From Guillardia theta CCMP2712 (taxonomy: Eukaryota; Cryptophyceae; Pyrenomonadales; Geminigeraceae), in contig NW_005434373.1 of NCBI RefSeq assembly GCF_000315625.1, positions 1-21,846 on the forward strand: a DNA stretch of 21,846 nt. Direction: 5' to 3'. This document shows positions 1 to 8,593 of this stretch, piece after piece (the stretch's first letter is position 1; each line of letters begins with the position of its first letter). Under the pieces are notes generated by a model that was given only the letters and a program-made list of their open reading frames with translations, was not told the origin of the DNA and searched no databases. The position numbers and the translations under genes are program-made.

Positions 1-327
1 TGCGGACGTCCGCTGCCGGCACAAAGCGGGCGGCCGCGGACGGAGAAAGGGCAGCCGCCGACAAGGAGCCGGCGTTGCCCGGGGGTCCGCCTGGGGCAGC
101 GGACGGAGGGAGGCTGGACACATGAACACGGTACCGCTCGAGGTAGTCCTCCTCGCTAGCCTCCGAGTCAGCGGTAGCCGAGTCAGCGGTAGCCGCCCGT
201 GACGGCGGCGACGCCGCGGCAATGCCCAAGGACCGGCGTGACCCGACCGATGCCGGGGAGGAAGCAGGCGAGCTCGGACCAGCAGCAAGCACCCCAGTGG
301 TGTCGAGCTCTCCGGAGGCACCCGACG
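1..327. other. GC-rich flank, probably 3' part of the retroelement
   Basis: This GC-rich stretch has no convincing gene. It lies just past the stop codon (minus strand) of the C-terminal domain of retroelement copy A, so it is most simply the 3' untranslated end of that element. A 15-bp unit (gagtcagcggtagcc) is repeated twice in tandem at 165-179 and 180-194. I see no poly(A) or simple-repeat tail that would mark the 3' end, so the element may continue beyond the window. Confidence 0.4.
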
Positions 328-1731
328 TCACAGTGAGGGACGGAGACGCCTCGCCAGCTCCGCGCCGATCGTCGGCGCCACTCGAAGGGTGTCCCCCATC
401 GGAGTCGGAGCATCCTCAAGAGGCATCGAGCGCTGAGCAATGATGTCCGCCAAATACCAGATGAAGCGGAGGGTGTCAGGATGCAGGGTACCGTCCGTCG
501 AGATGGCAAGAGGGATGAACGCTCGAGGAGGAGTAGTCATAGCATATGCAGCGCGATGTTTGCGAATCTTCTCAGACGCTGCAACATGGAGGGCGTCGAG
601 GTTGACCTCCCCCCACTTGGTCAGGTCGGCAGAGCTACCAATGTAAGGGTGGACCAACGTCACGTCCGCCATCAAGCCCTCGTACTGCTCGGACCCTCGA
701 TCGCGGATTCCAGGGATGTGGATATCGCCCTTCATCTTGCGGCCATGAGAGTAATGGATTTACTGGCAGAAGGTAAAAGGGGGTATAGGATTTACTGTAA
801 AAAGTGCCTCAAGCAAAACAAAGCAGGAACAAGCTGAACCTCCTGGCACACAGCGCACAGCGAGAAGCTGCACAATCACACACAAAACACAAGCCCGAAA
901 AGAACCAGCACTGCTGGCACCCAGACGCGGCAGCGCCAGCCCAAGCGCGAAGCCGCGCAGACAAGCAGCCTAAGGGTCAGGCAATCAAGCAACAAGCAGC
1001 AGGAGCATGCAGGAGGAATAAAATCCCTTAGACGCGCGAGGATGGGAGGGTACCTGCCGTCGAGAACGAGGATCCCCCACTGTATCGATGACGCTCTGAA
1101 GACCAGCTTCGTTCAGCATCGACCGAATCGTACGAGTAAGGTTCACGGTCATGCGCCGTGGGAAGCTTGGAGGATCGGCGTTTGCAGGTCTGGAGATGAT
1201 GTGCAGCAACGGAGGGATCGAGCTCGCGCTGACATCCATCACATTCCGTCGGACACTGGCAGATCGGCATGCCATGGAGATAGCAGTCGAGCATCATTGT
1301 GAGCATAGCGGTGCGGGAAGGCCTTGAGGGGGTAGTAGCTCGAGACTCGCATCGGAGAGTGGCTCAGGTCTCGCTCAGGAAAATGAGCGAAGATGGTAGA
1401 CTGCAAGACCCTATCCTGCGACTTGAGCGAGTGTGTCCTGCGGCTGTGCAAGGTGAGGATATCACGCTGCTGATCGGTCCGATCAGCGCAGCGCGAGCAT
1501 GCACATGGCGAGGGAAGACGCGCATGACAAGAGGGGTCACATTGCGCTGCGCAGGCGGAGGAATGAAGTGCTCATGAGACGAGTCGACGAGAGCGCGCAA
1601 ACCAGGGATGTGTACCACAGATGCCGGGGGGCGTCCTGCGTCATCAGGCACAGCAGCCGGGGCAGGTGGGATCGCCGCGCCATCTGCAGCCGGTGCAGGA
1701 GCCCTCACACGACGGTAGAGGATCGTTCTCG
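328..1731 (-). pseudogene. Retroelement copy A: post-RT region and endonuclease-like C-terminus
   Basis: On the minus strand this begins inside the RT protein with ILYRRVRAPAPAADG (near 1731), the segment shared with copy B. A 5-nt insertion relative to copy B near 1475 shifts the frame. Beyond it, other frames carry a Cys/His cluster (CQCPTECDGC, then HHLQTC, about 1190-1265) followed by an RTIRSMLNEAGLQ-type helix. The last part (735-328) is a 135-aa reading frame starting MKGDIHIPG and containing ADVTLVHPY and a Lys-rich EKIRKH stretch. This resembles the PD-(D/E)xK-like terminal domain of such elements (GD, DxT, K). Between about 1047 and 740 there is no coding sequence; a CAG|GTACCC donor and CAAG|ATG acceptor there could mark an intron. 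Frameshifts make this copy non-functional. Confidence 0.6.
1448..1731 (+). repeat. Left arm of inverted repeat (pairs with 2924-3202)
   Basis: The reverse complement of this arm matches 2924-3202 almost base for base. By eye there are about four substitutions and one 5-nt insertion in the left arm near 1475. It begins at tgcaaggtgaggatatcacg and ends at cggtagaggatcg. The arm encodes the same retroelement protein segment on the minus strand. Confidence 0.9.
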
Positions 1732-1739
1732 CAAACCGC

Positions 1740-3216
1740 GTCAGCGCTCCTGCCCCTTCACGCTCGCGGTGATGATGAGGATGTTGCCAACCCCACAGTG
1801 CTGGTGAGTTTGGATGCAAAGAACGCCTTCAACTCCCTCGACCGCCAGGCTCTCTTCGATGCAATCGAGGGACGTGCGAGTCGCGACTACTTTGATGGGA
1901 GCATCACTGAAGGCGCAAGCTTGCCCTCTTGCGAGCATCTCCGTTTGTTCGCCTCCTACCTCTCCAGCTACTATGGAGACTCTGCTGACCTTCGACTCTT
2001 TCACAAAAGTCAGTCAGCCTCCGTTCAGTGTACCTCGGGCGTCTGTCAGGGCGATGTCCCCTCCAGCGTGTTTTTCTGCCACAGTATCCACCCCCTGCTC
2101 CTCCATATCGCAGAGCTTTTTCCCTCTGTTCGAGTCTTGGCCTATGCTGACAACGTCGTGCTTGTCGGTCCACTCGAGGATGCCGTTGCAGCTACGTCCG
2201 CTATGAAGAAGTACATGTTGGCTGATCTGAAGCTAGAGATTCAACCTCGCGAGTCGAAAGTTTACATCCCCTCCTGGCATCAACACCCTGATCTCTCGCA
2301 GCTGAAGAAGAGCCTTAAGCGCCGTCTCAAGACTCAACTTCTTCACTTCGAGGTCGTCACTGGCGGGATTACACTTGGCGGCCTGCCTATCGGCACGGAT
2401 GGATTTCATGCTAGTCAGCTCCGAGCGAAGGTTTCTACCCTCAACGAAGAGCTCTCAAAGTTCGGGCTCGTCCAGCATGGCTTCATGTTCAAGACGCTGG
2501 TGAGGGCGAGCCATCTCCAGAAGCTGCGCTTCTTCCTCCAGGGGTCATCTCCGTTTCTCCCGCGGGTCCAATCACAGATTCGTCGCTTTGACCTCTCTGT
2601 CCACCTGGCGCTTGAGAAATACCACCGCTGGCCTTCCTCGCAGTACCTCGCCGCGCATCCCGACCTGCTAGAGTTTGCGAGGTTCAAGCGGGAGCTTCCG
2701 CATAGTCGGGGAGGGGACGAGTTCACGCCCTCTGAGGGTCTACACCCCGCTGTTTACTATACGGCTATCGCTCGCTTCCTCGCTTGGTACTCTGACCAGC
2801 CAATGTCACGGACGCTGCCCTCTCCTCATAGCCTGGACGTTCACTGCTCGAGATCTCTCCGTGCCCAGAAGCATCCTCTGGCGACCTTCTTCGTTGAGGC
2901 GCACGACTTCGTTCATAATGCTGGAGCGATCCTCTACCGTCGTGTCAAGGCTCCTGCACCGGCTGCAGATGGCGCGGCGATCCCACCTGCCCCGGCTGCT
3001 GTGCCTGATGACGCAGGACGCCCCCCGGCATCTGTGGTACACATCCCTGGTTTGCGCGCTCTCGTCGACTCGTCTCATGAGCACTTCATTCCTCCGCCTG
3101 CGCAGCGAAATGTGACCCCTCTTGTCATGCGCGTCTTCCCTCGCCATGTGCATGCTCGCGCTGCGCTGACCGATCAGCAGCGTGATATCCTCACCTTGCA
3201 TCAGGGATGCGACTAG
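1740..3216 (+). pseudogene. Retroelement copy B: reverse transcriptase domain, 5' truncated
   Basis: A single open frame holds the RT palm and downstream region. Motif A is SLDAKNAFNSLDR (from 1804), motif B is SGVCQGDVPSS (about 2038-2070) and motif C is LAYADNVVLVG (about 2137-2170). The usual second Asp of the YxDD box is Asn here. The thumb and connection follow (LRAKVSTLNEELSKFG, then LVHLALEKYHRWPSSQ-like helices), and the frame ends in the segment shared with copy A before a stop at 3214-3216. There is no credible start codon upstream of motif A. Fingers motifs, the Cys/His cluster and the endonuclease-like domain are all missing, so this is a fragment rather than a complete ORF. Sequence 5' of about 1800 is probably the inversion junction. 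Confidence 0.8.
2924..3202 (+). repeat. Right arm of inverted repeat (pairs with 1448-1731)
   Basis: Reverse-complement partner of the left arm. It begins gcgatcctctaccgtcgtg and ends gatatcctcaccttgca. Similarity stops abruptly at about 3202, which is taken as the edge of the element, because caspase-like sequence in a new context begins at once. The spacer between the arms is about 1.2 kb and contains the RT motifs. Confidence 0.9.
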
Positions 3217-3567
3217 GCTGGCACCAAGAGCTGAGGAGGCTAGTCGTCCTCTTCTACGCTGGCCATGGGATGAAGGCAGGAAGGGCCAAAGAAGACGACC
3301 TGATCCCCTGTGAGGTAGGGACGATGGAGACAGAGGAGGAGGTAGAGGACTACACTGTGACTCTCAGTCTGTTTCCTTGTTGTCATCGATGCCTGCAGAT
3401 ACCGGGAGGGTCTGCAGGAGACGGGACGGCTGCTCCCGCAGCAGGCGGCGAAAGACGCCCTGCCTCGAAAAGAGACTGCTGCAGTCTTTCTATTTGCACA
3501 GCATGATGTTGTCAGCCTGGGCATGTGGGTACATTTCTACGAGAAATATGGCATTCAACTAGCCTGA
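3207..3567 (+). pseudogene. Caspase-like (peptidase C14) fragment, truncated and frameshifted
   Basis: The first frame (3207 on) reads ELRRLVVLFYAGHGMK then DDLIPCE and EEEVEDYTVTL. This fits the His-containing block of the caspase/metacaspase fold (FYAGHG) and the following LIP...ED block. In the +1 frame at 3379-3399 is VVIDACR, the catalytic Cys block, followed by about 56 residues ending in a stop at 3565-3567. Both dyad residues are therefore present but in different frames, with too little sequence between them for the usual domain. No phase-compatible GT-AG intron joins them. The N-terminal part, with the first beta strand and helix, is missing, and the left boundary coincides with the retroelement edge. 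I read it as a remnant of a C14 peptidase gene disrupted by the insertion. An unusual splice form cannot be excluded. Confidence 0.6.
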
Positions 3568-4757
3568 CTATTGAACAACATGTCGTGCATCGAGCACCGA
3601 CATCAACTTCAGGGAAGAGACTCTGAGATGCATATCGAGCTGCTGCCATGATCGAGAATAGCTACATTGGACTCGGAGAAGTAGAAAACTGCTACTGCAT
3701 CTAACGGGCAACTTGACCATGTGTGGGATATGCACTGTCCATGCGGTAGTCATGGACCTTCACGCAATGCAGATGACAAGAAGAAATTCAACAATTCGGT
3801 TCGAGCACACTTCACTCAGTTGTTGTGGCAGCTCCTTCAAAGTAAATTAATGTCTGAGTAAAGTCGCGTTCAATCTGGATGCCTCTAAATCTCTGTGTGA
3901 AACGTGCACAATCGTACCATTCTTTCGAACTTGAAAGAGATGCATGTGTATTGCGTCCTCTAATTTCGTTTCAAGGTGACTGTCAGTGCGCCCTCGAAAT
4001 ATAACGAACCTGATCCAGCCTGTTGGTTCTAACATGTAGGGTTCATCCTTGAAAGGCACAGGAAATTCTCTGTTCTGTAAGAGTGATGTACTGATGGTCC
4101 AACTGCACTGACCTTTTCATCCGGGGTTTCAAGAAGCAGTTGACTATACTACCGTAGTCCTACTCTTGTGCAGATCGATGTTGAGACGGAAGAAATTAGT
4201 TTGTTTTCTAGTGTTAAAGAAGTTGACATTCTTCCTTTCCAATTTCGGATGATTCCACTTCGAAATTTCACCATGACATGGTACCAGATTGAATCGGACA
4301 TGTCTAAACCTTCAACGTGGTGTAGTAATTCAAAGTGCACAGAATGATCGAAGGCATTTGCTGCAAGGAACAACGGTGCCTCTTTGATGTATCTCATGCG
4401 AATGAAGAGGATCACCTTGTTCTCTTGCTCCAATCTCCTCCTTTTGGCAATGCCGAGGGATGAGGCAGCCCTTGACGACGGTGGCCGCCCCGATTGCGCC
4501 CGCCGCCATTCAACGGTCCGTCAAGGCAAGGAGGATTGCAACTGGTACTGAAAGTAGTACCATAGGGTATGTGTCGGTACCGTACTGTAACTACCGTTAA
4601 AATAACTTGTAAAGAGGATTGTTGAAATAAACTAAAACTCTTGGGTACTATGAAGTGGGGTCTCTAACTCGTTTATCAAAAAAGCACGCCTACTAAAAAA
4701 AAAGACCCTACCGAAAAATTTAAGTGCCAAATTAACGAAAGGCCTGAAAGTGAACGG
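3568..4757. other. AT-rich stretch with unclear coding remnants on the minus strand
   Basis: No confident gene. Two minus-strand reading frames look more protein-like than random. One, 4433-4149, contains NKVILFIRMRYIKEAPLF followed by an AFDHSVHFELLHHV helix, faintly like the start of a FERM F2 lobe. The other, 4059-3847, contains EPTGWIRFVIFRGR. I could not join them with consistent splice sites or extend them into a full domain, so they may be exons of a decayed or unrecognised gene. The part from 4560 to 4757 is AT-rich with A-runs near 4676-4710 and shows nothing else. Confidence 0.3.
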
Positions 4758-5200
4758 CATGACTGAAGGCGCAAGCTTGCCCTCTTGCGAGCATCTCCGT
4801 TTGTTCGCCTCCTACCTCTCCGTAGCCTCTCCAGCTTCTGCCAGTAAATCCATCTCTAGCTACTATGGAGACTCTGCTGACCTTCGACTCTTTCACAAAG
4901 GCAAAGTCAGTCAGCCTCCGTTCAGTGTACCTCGGGCGTCTGTCAGGGCGATGTCCCCTCCAGACGGTATTTTTCTGCCACAGTATCCACCCCCTGCTCC
5001 TCCATATCGCAGAGCTTTTTCCCTCTGTTCGAGTCTTGGCCTATGCTGACAACGTCGTGCTTGTCGGTCCACTCGAGGATGCCGTTGCAGCTACGTCCGC
5101 TATGAAGAAGTACATGTTGGCTGATCTGAAGCTAGAGATTCAACCTCGCGAGTCGAAAGTTTACATCCCCTCCTGGCATCAACACCCTGATCTCTCGCAG
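4758..5200 (+). pseudogene. Retroelement copy C: RT fragment with small insertions
   Basis: From about 4758 this repeats copy B positions 1906-2300 (motif A side through motif C and beyond) at near identity. Three small differences break it up. A 36-bp insertion at about 4821-4856 keeps the frame. A 5-nt insertion near 4900 and a change near 4964 shift the frame. Motif C is again YADN. Homology stops exactly at gatctctcgcag (5200). No upstream or downstream parts of the element flank it, so it is an internal fragment. Confidence 0.8.
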
Positions 5201-5262
5201 CGTAGGCCAAGACTCGGCGGACTCAGACTCGGAGGGGAAAAGGTCTGCGATATGGAGGAGCA
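5201..5262 (-). repeat. Short inverted RT fragment (copy D)
   Basis: On the minus strand this reads TLLLHIADLFPSESESAESWP, a diverged version of PLLLHIAELFPSVRVLAYAD in copies B and C (copy B about 2096-2150). It is joined directly to the end of copy C in opposite orientation. The pair therefore forms a fold-back structure with the forward version at about 5000-5046. It is too short to encode anything itself. Confidence 0.65.
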
Positions 5263-5635
5263 GTGTGTTGCTGTACCGGGTGCCAGTGAGCGGCTCTATG
5301 CCTGACGGTCTTGCCGGCTTGTTGCTGCTTTCTTTCGGAAGTTCTGCTTGAGGCAATTTTTACCTCCCCGGCCCTGCCAATATCCGGCGGGCCGGGCCGC
5401 CCGCCGCGGCGCCGCGCCAGTGCGTGTCTCAGCAGTGAGTTCGCAGACAACTCCGAGGCTCCGAAAAAGTTGCCGCGCAGCCTTCCGAGTGAGAGACCGT
5501 CACCCGACCGGTGACCGCGGGCCGGGGCGCGGGCCCGCCGGGCGGCCAAGTTGGCCGCGGCAGGGCGGCAGCACTCGGACTGAGAGACTGGCGGGATGGA
5601 AGGTAAAAAAGAGGAGGGAAGGTTTGTCGTTTGAC
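5263..5635. other. GC-rich spacer before the tRNA gene
   Basis: This stretch is very GC-rich between about 5370 and 5590 (runs such as gggccgggccgcccgccgcgg). The open frames here have no recognisable domain and no splice-consistent partners. I see no gene. Its 3' end holds the Pol III terminator of the tRNA gene. Confidence 0.5.
5605..5610 (-). terminator. Pol III terminator (T6) of tRNA-Ser
   Basis: On the minus strand a run of six T lies 25 nt past the 3' end of the tRNA. T-runs of four or more terminate RNA polymerase III. No closer T4 run is present. Confidence 0.7.
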
Positions 5636-5716
5636 GACAACGATGGGATTCGAACCCACGCAGGGAGACCCTAATGGATTAGCAGTCCATCGCCTTAACC
5701 GCTCGGCCACGTTGTC
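5636..5716 (-). tRNA. tRNA-Ser(GCT)
   Basis: The minus strand folds into a complete class II tRNA of 81 nt. The acceptor is GACAACG paired with CGTTGTC. The A-box region is TGGCCGAGCGG. The anticodon loop is CTGCTAA with anticodon GCT at 5683-5681 (reads AGY Ser codons). A long variable arm AGGG...CCCT is typical of tRNA-Ser, and the T arm/B box is GGTTCGAATCC. There is no intron and no encoded CCA, as usual for eukaryotes. It decodes serine AGC/AGU codons in cytosolic translation. All stems pair, so it is probably functional. Confidence 0.97.
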
Positions 5717-5760
5717 CCTCTCCTTGTTTCCCTATGCTCCCCCAGCCTTTATATCCCCCT

Positions 5761-6246
5761 GTTCTGCTCTGCTCTGCTCTGCTCTGCTGTTCTCTGCTGT
5801 TCTCTGCTGTTCTCTGCTGTTCTCTGCTGTTCTCTGCTGTTCTCTGCTCTGCTCTGCTGTGCTCTGCTCTGCTCTTCTCTTCTCTTCTCTTCTCTTCTCT
5901 GCTCTGCTCTGCTCTGCTCTGCTCTGCTCTGCTCTGCTCTTCTCTGCTCTGCTCTGCTCTTCTCTTCTCTGCTCTGCTCTTCTCTGCTCTGCTCTGCTGT
6001 TCTCTGCTTTGCTCTTCTCTGCTCTGCTCTTCTCTGCTCTGCTCTGCTCTGCTCTGCTCTGCTCTGCTCTGCTCTGCTCTGCTTTGCTCTTCTCTGCTCT
6101 GCTCTGCTGTTCTCTGCTGTTCTCTGCTTTGCTCTGCTCTGCTCTGCTCTGCTCTGCTGTTCTCTGCTCTGCTCTGCTGTTCTCTGCTCTGCTCTTCTCT
6201 GCACTTATCTTCTCTGCTCTGCTCTGCTCTTCTCTTCTCTGGTCTG
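5761..6246 (+). repeat. CTCTG/CTCTT pentanucleotide tract
   Basis: About 480 bp made almost entirely of 5-bp units (ctctg, with ctctt and ctgtt variants) in blocks. On the plus strand it is nearly all pyrimidine apart from one G per unit. Open frames across it on both strands are artefacts of the five-base period and encode only SAL/AEQ-type low-complexity strings. It lies directly upstream (5') of the tRNA-Ser gene. Confidence 0.95.
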
Positions 6247-6397
6247 GTCCATCCCCTCCTCTCGTCAGATCCTGCGGGGTAATGGAATGGGATGGCGCGG
6301 CACAGCAGAGGTCAAAAGAGAAGCAGAAGATGAGTTCACGACGATTTTGGACAAACTGGCATGTTTCATTTATATGCAATTCAAACAATAACACAAA

Positions 6398-6493
6398 GAC
6401 GATGATGACGGTGTTCTTGATAGACGATGATGACGGTGTTCTTGATAGACGATGATGACGGTGTTCTTGATAGACGATGATGACGGTGTTCTT
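6398..6493 (+). repeat. 25-bp tandem repeat, about 3.8 copies
   Basis: Units start at 6398, 6423, 6448 and 6473 with gacgatgatgacggtgttct and end in tgata; the last is cut short at 6493. The copies are identical by eye. The repeat is intergenic, between the pentamer tract and the 3' end of the phosphatase gene. The rest of 6247-6674 shows no gene. Confidence 0.95.
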
Positions 6494-6674
6494 CGTAGCG
6501 AATGGTGAGCTCGTCCTGGCTGACAATCGTCTCACTCATCGATGATCTGGTTCACTTCCTCCTCCTCTGCCGCTTCTCGCTGCTCAGGACAAGTCAGCGG
6601 CACTAAGTGATGTCTCTTGCACAAACCTGAAGCTCAGTGCTCGTGCTCATGTACTCTGATTCTGAAGAGTCAAG

Positions 6675-8494
6675 TCAAACCACGGGAGGTAATAAGTCGC
6701 AAGGGGGGCAGCAGGGGAGGCAAGTCAGAAGAGCGGTGGGGAACCTGTCGAGCTCCTGGGTTCGCACTCATTGGTCTTGATGTCCTTCAGGACAGTCAGT
6801 CCCTAGAAGACTTTACAGCTTCATCGCTCGTTGTACCTCGCTGATCTCCGAGTCATCCGAGGGGTTCCTGATAGGAGGAAGATCCTGCGAGCCGGTCAAA
6901 ACGCCTGCCGCAGCTCCAGCAATCTCTTACCTTGGTGTCATGCAGATCGATTACCATGGCACAGATGTTGTCCCACGATCCTCTGCAAACGGAGGTGACA
7001 AACGCCAAGGCGATGACAACCAGCGGACCTGTGGAATGCCATCCACGCCAGCTCTGCGGCTCCATGACCTTTGCAATTCCATCTCTCCGAGATGAAATCC
7101 ACCGCCTACATCAACGCTGAGGGGACAGCCAAGCAGCATAAAAGTGACCTCCTGGTTGGAGACCACGTCCCACAGGCCGTCGGTAGCGAGGATGATGAAC
7201 TTCTGAGAAGGATCCCTTGGGAGATGCTTGAGCTCACAAGCGAGTGATAGACAGGAGGTACCTTCTGATGACTTTGTACTCCGGCGTCGCAGGTACGAAT
7301 TGCTTCAGTGGACTATCACCGATTGCTCTTGACACAGCAAGGATGCCTGTGCAACGTCAATCCAATCCTATCACACGATTGGTTCTACCTCCAACACGAG
7401 CGACCCCAACGGTCACTACCATACCTCCAGCTAACTCGATTCTTCTCCGCTCATCTGGTCGACTGTAATGTTCCGTGACTGTAAGTGCACATCCCAAGCA
7501 ACTATCATTCTCACTTCGGTTTGTGGTCGTCCGACATAGGTACAGCTCTGCCACAACCCAAGGTTATGACGGCATAACAACTTTTGCCAATGCCATTTCT
7601 GACCTTCCGTCTTGACAAAGCACTCCTCGCGAGTCTCCGACATTCGCTACCATGAGGTACCTATCGAGTTGATATCATGTTGCGCAACTGCTTGACCACT
7701 TTCTCTCAGACCTGCTAGTGACAGCAGCGACTATCGCCGTAGTTCCTGCAGTGAACTCACATCGATCCAAGGTAAAGAAATCACTTATTCACCGCAGATG
7801 CACACTTCATGATGAAGTTCTTGGTCGATGCTGGAGAAACCTTTTGTTGCTGTGAGTTTCTGTGGGTAAACTTCTTCTTATAAAAGAACCGAAATCCAGC
7901 GCTCGCTTCATCCATAATCTCGAAATGACTCGTGGCTTTTGACTTTGCTGTTCTTCTGGAAGAGGTCCATCTTTGCTCTCTTCCGCTTTCCATGAATTTT
8001 CCTCTTCTGTTCCAGTTGCATTTACATTCTCGACAGCCTATTTGCTTAAAATTATCTCCTGAAGATAAAGCATGGGAGTCAACCGATGAGCTGTTGATAT
8101 CGTTTCTCCCAACAATCAGCTGTATCTAATGTGTCATGATTGAATCAGGAAAATCAAAGAAAATGAACCTGTGAGACTCGTGCAAGTAAGTTTTCCTTGC
8201 AATATTCACTGGCTCTAAAGGAAGGTATCAGTTGCTTCAACCCTGCTCCCCTCATCACGATCAAAATTCGATCGTACCGGGAGCCACCATGTCCATCAAA
8301 TACTCCAAACAATGCAGGAATTTCACCCTCTGCACCGGCACCCTTGTCGACGAGTATAGAGAAATCATCTTCCATGTATTCGCGTCTTCCCTGTGATTAC
8401 TGCCGTCATACACTCAGTAGAAGCAGGCACAGATTACCATCATCTTGTAAGCAGAAGCGGATGCTCCAACGTAGAATTGCGCCTTTTGCTCCAT
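6675..8494 (-). CDS. PP2C-family Ser/Thr protein phosphatase
   Basis: A metal-dependent phosphatase (PPM/PP2C) that removes phosphate from Ser/Thr residues. Fifteen exons keep one frame (342 aa): 8494-8438, 8390-8278, 8214-8169, 8037-7890, 7849-7793, 7745-7712, 7660-7604, 7547-7515, 7462-7389, 7346-7262, 7215-7149, 7105-7029, 6982-6931, 6884-6837, 6755-6675. Most introns are 40-60 nt. Metal-site blocks are intact: REYMEDD (22-28), FGVFDGHGG (48-55, Asp51), ATDGLWDV (Asp247) and GSWDN (Asp287). VANVGDSRG, SDDHKPNRPDERRRI and VSRAIGD are also present. Start: the ATG lies in the exon whose donor precedes the MED exon, 98 bp after the neighbour's stop. Odd points are an acidic/Gln-rich insertion (about 73-108) and a Cys-rich tail, CLPCCPPC (328-335), that could be lipidated. 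No signal peptide is seen, so it is probably cytosolic or nuclear. Confidence 0.92.
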
Positions 8495-8593
8495 ATTGAT
8501 CCTGCTATCGTGTCACACTGTATCCCACTAAAATGGATTGTAGCACGTTGCCGAATTCGCAGGACAACTTCCGATTGCCTGAATAAGAAACAA

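Larger units (their letters stand above)
328..3204. mobile_element. Non-LTR retrotransposon, inverted/twinned copy
   Basis: Two parts of one retroelement point away from each other. The plus strand from about 1740 to 3204 carries reverse transcriptase motifs. The minus strand from 1731 down to 328 carries the region downstream of RT: a Cys/His cluster and a terminal DVTLVHP domain. A segment of about 275 bp is present in both halves, as inverted arms 1448-1731 and 2924-3202. Read on the minus strand, the order is: flank, inverted 5' part, junction near 1731-1790, direct 3' part. This is the topology expected of twin-primed LINE insertions. No LTRs, integrase or protease were seen. The family resembles protist elements whose RT is followed by a zinc cluster and a restriction-like domain; that placement rests on motif memory only. 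Confidence 0.75.

Noticed and set aside
1448-3202. Terminal inverted repeats of a DNA transposon
   Set aside because: The arms encode an internal part of the RT protein, not element ends, and there is no transposase. A rearranged retroelement explains them better.
3847-4433. FERM-domain gene on the minus strand
   Set aside because: Only one weak match to the start of an F2 lobe. No further FERM blocks or consistent splice sites were found, so it is kept only as an unclear remnant.
5631-6535. Long open frames on both strands across the pentamer tract (up to 274 aa)
   Set aside because: A five-base unit without stops keeps frames open on both strands. The products are pure low-complexity strings and one of them overlaps the tRNA.
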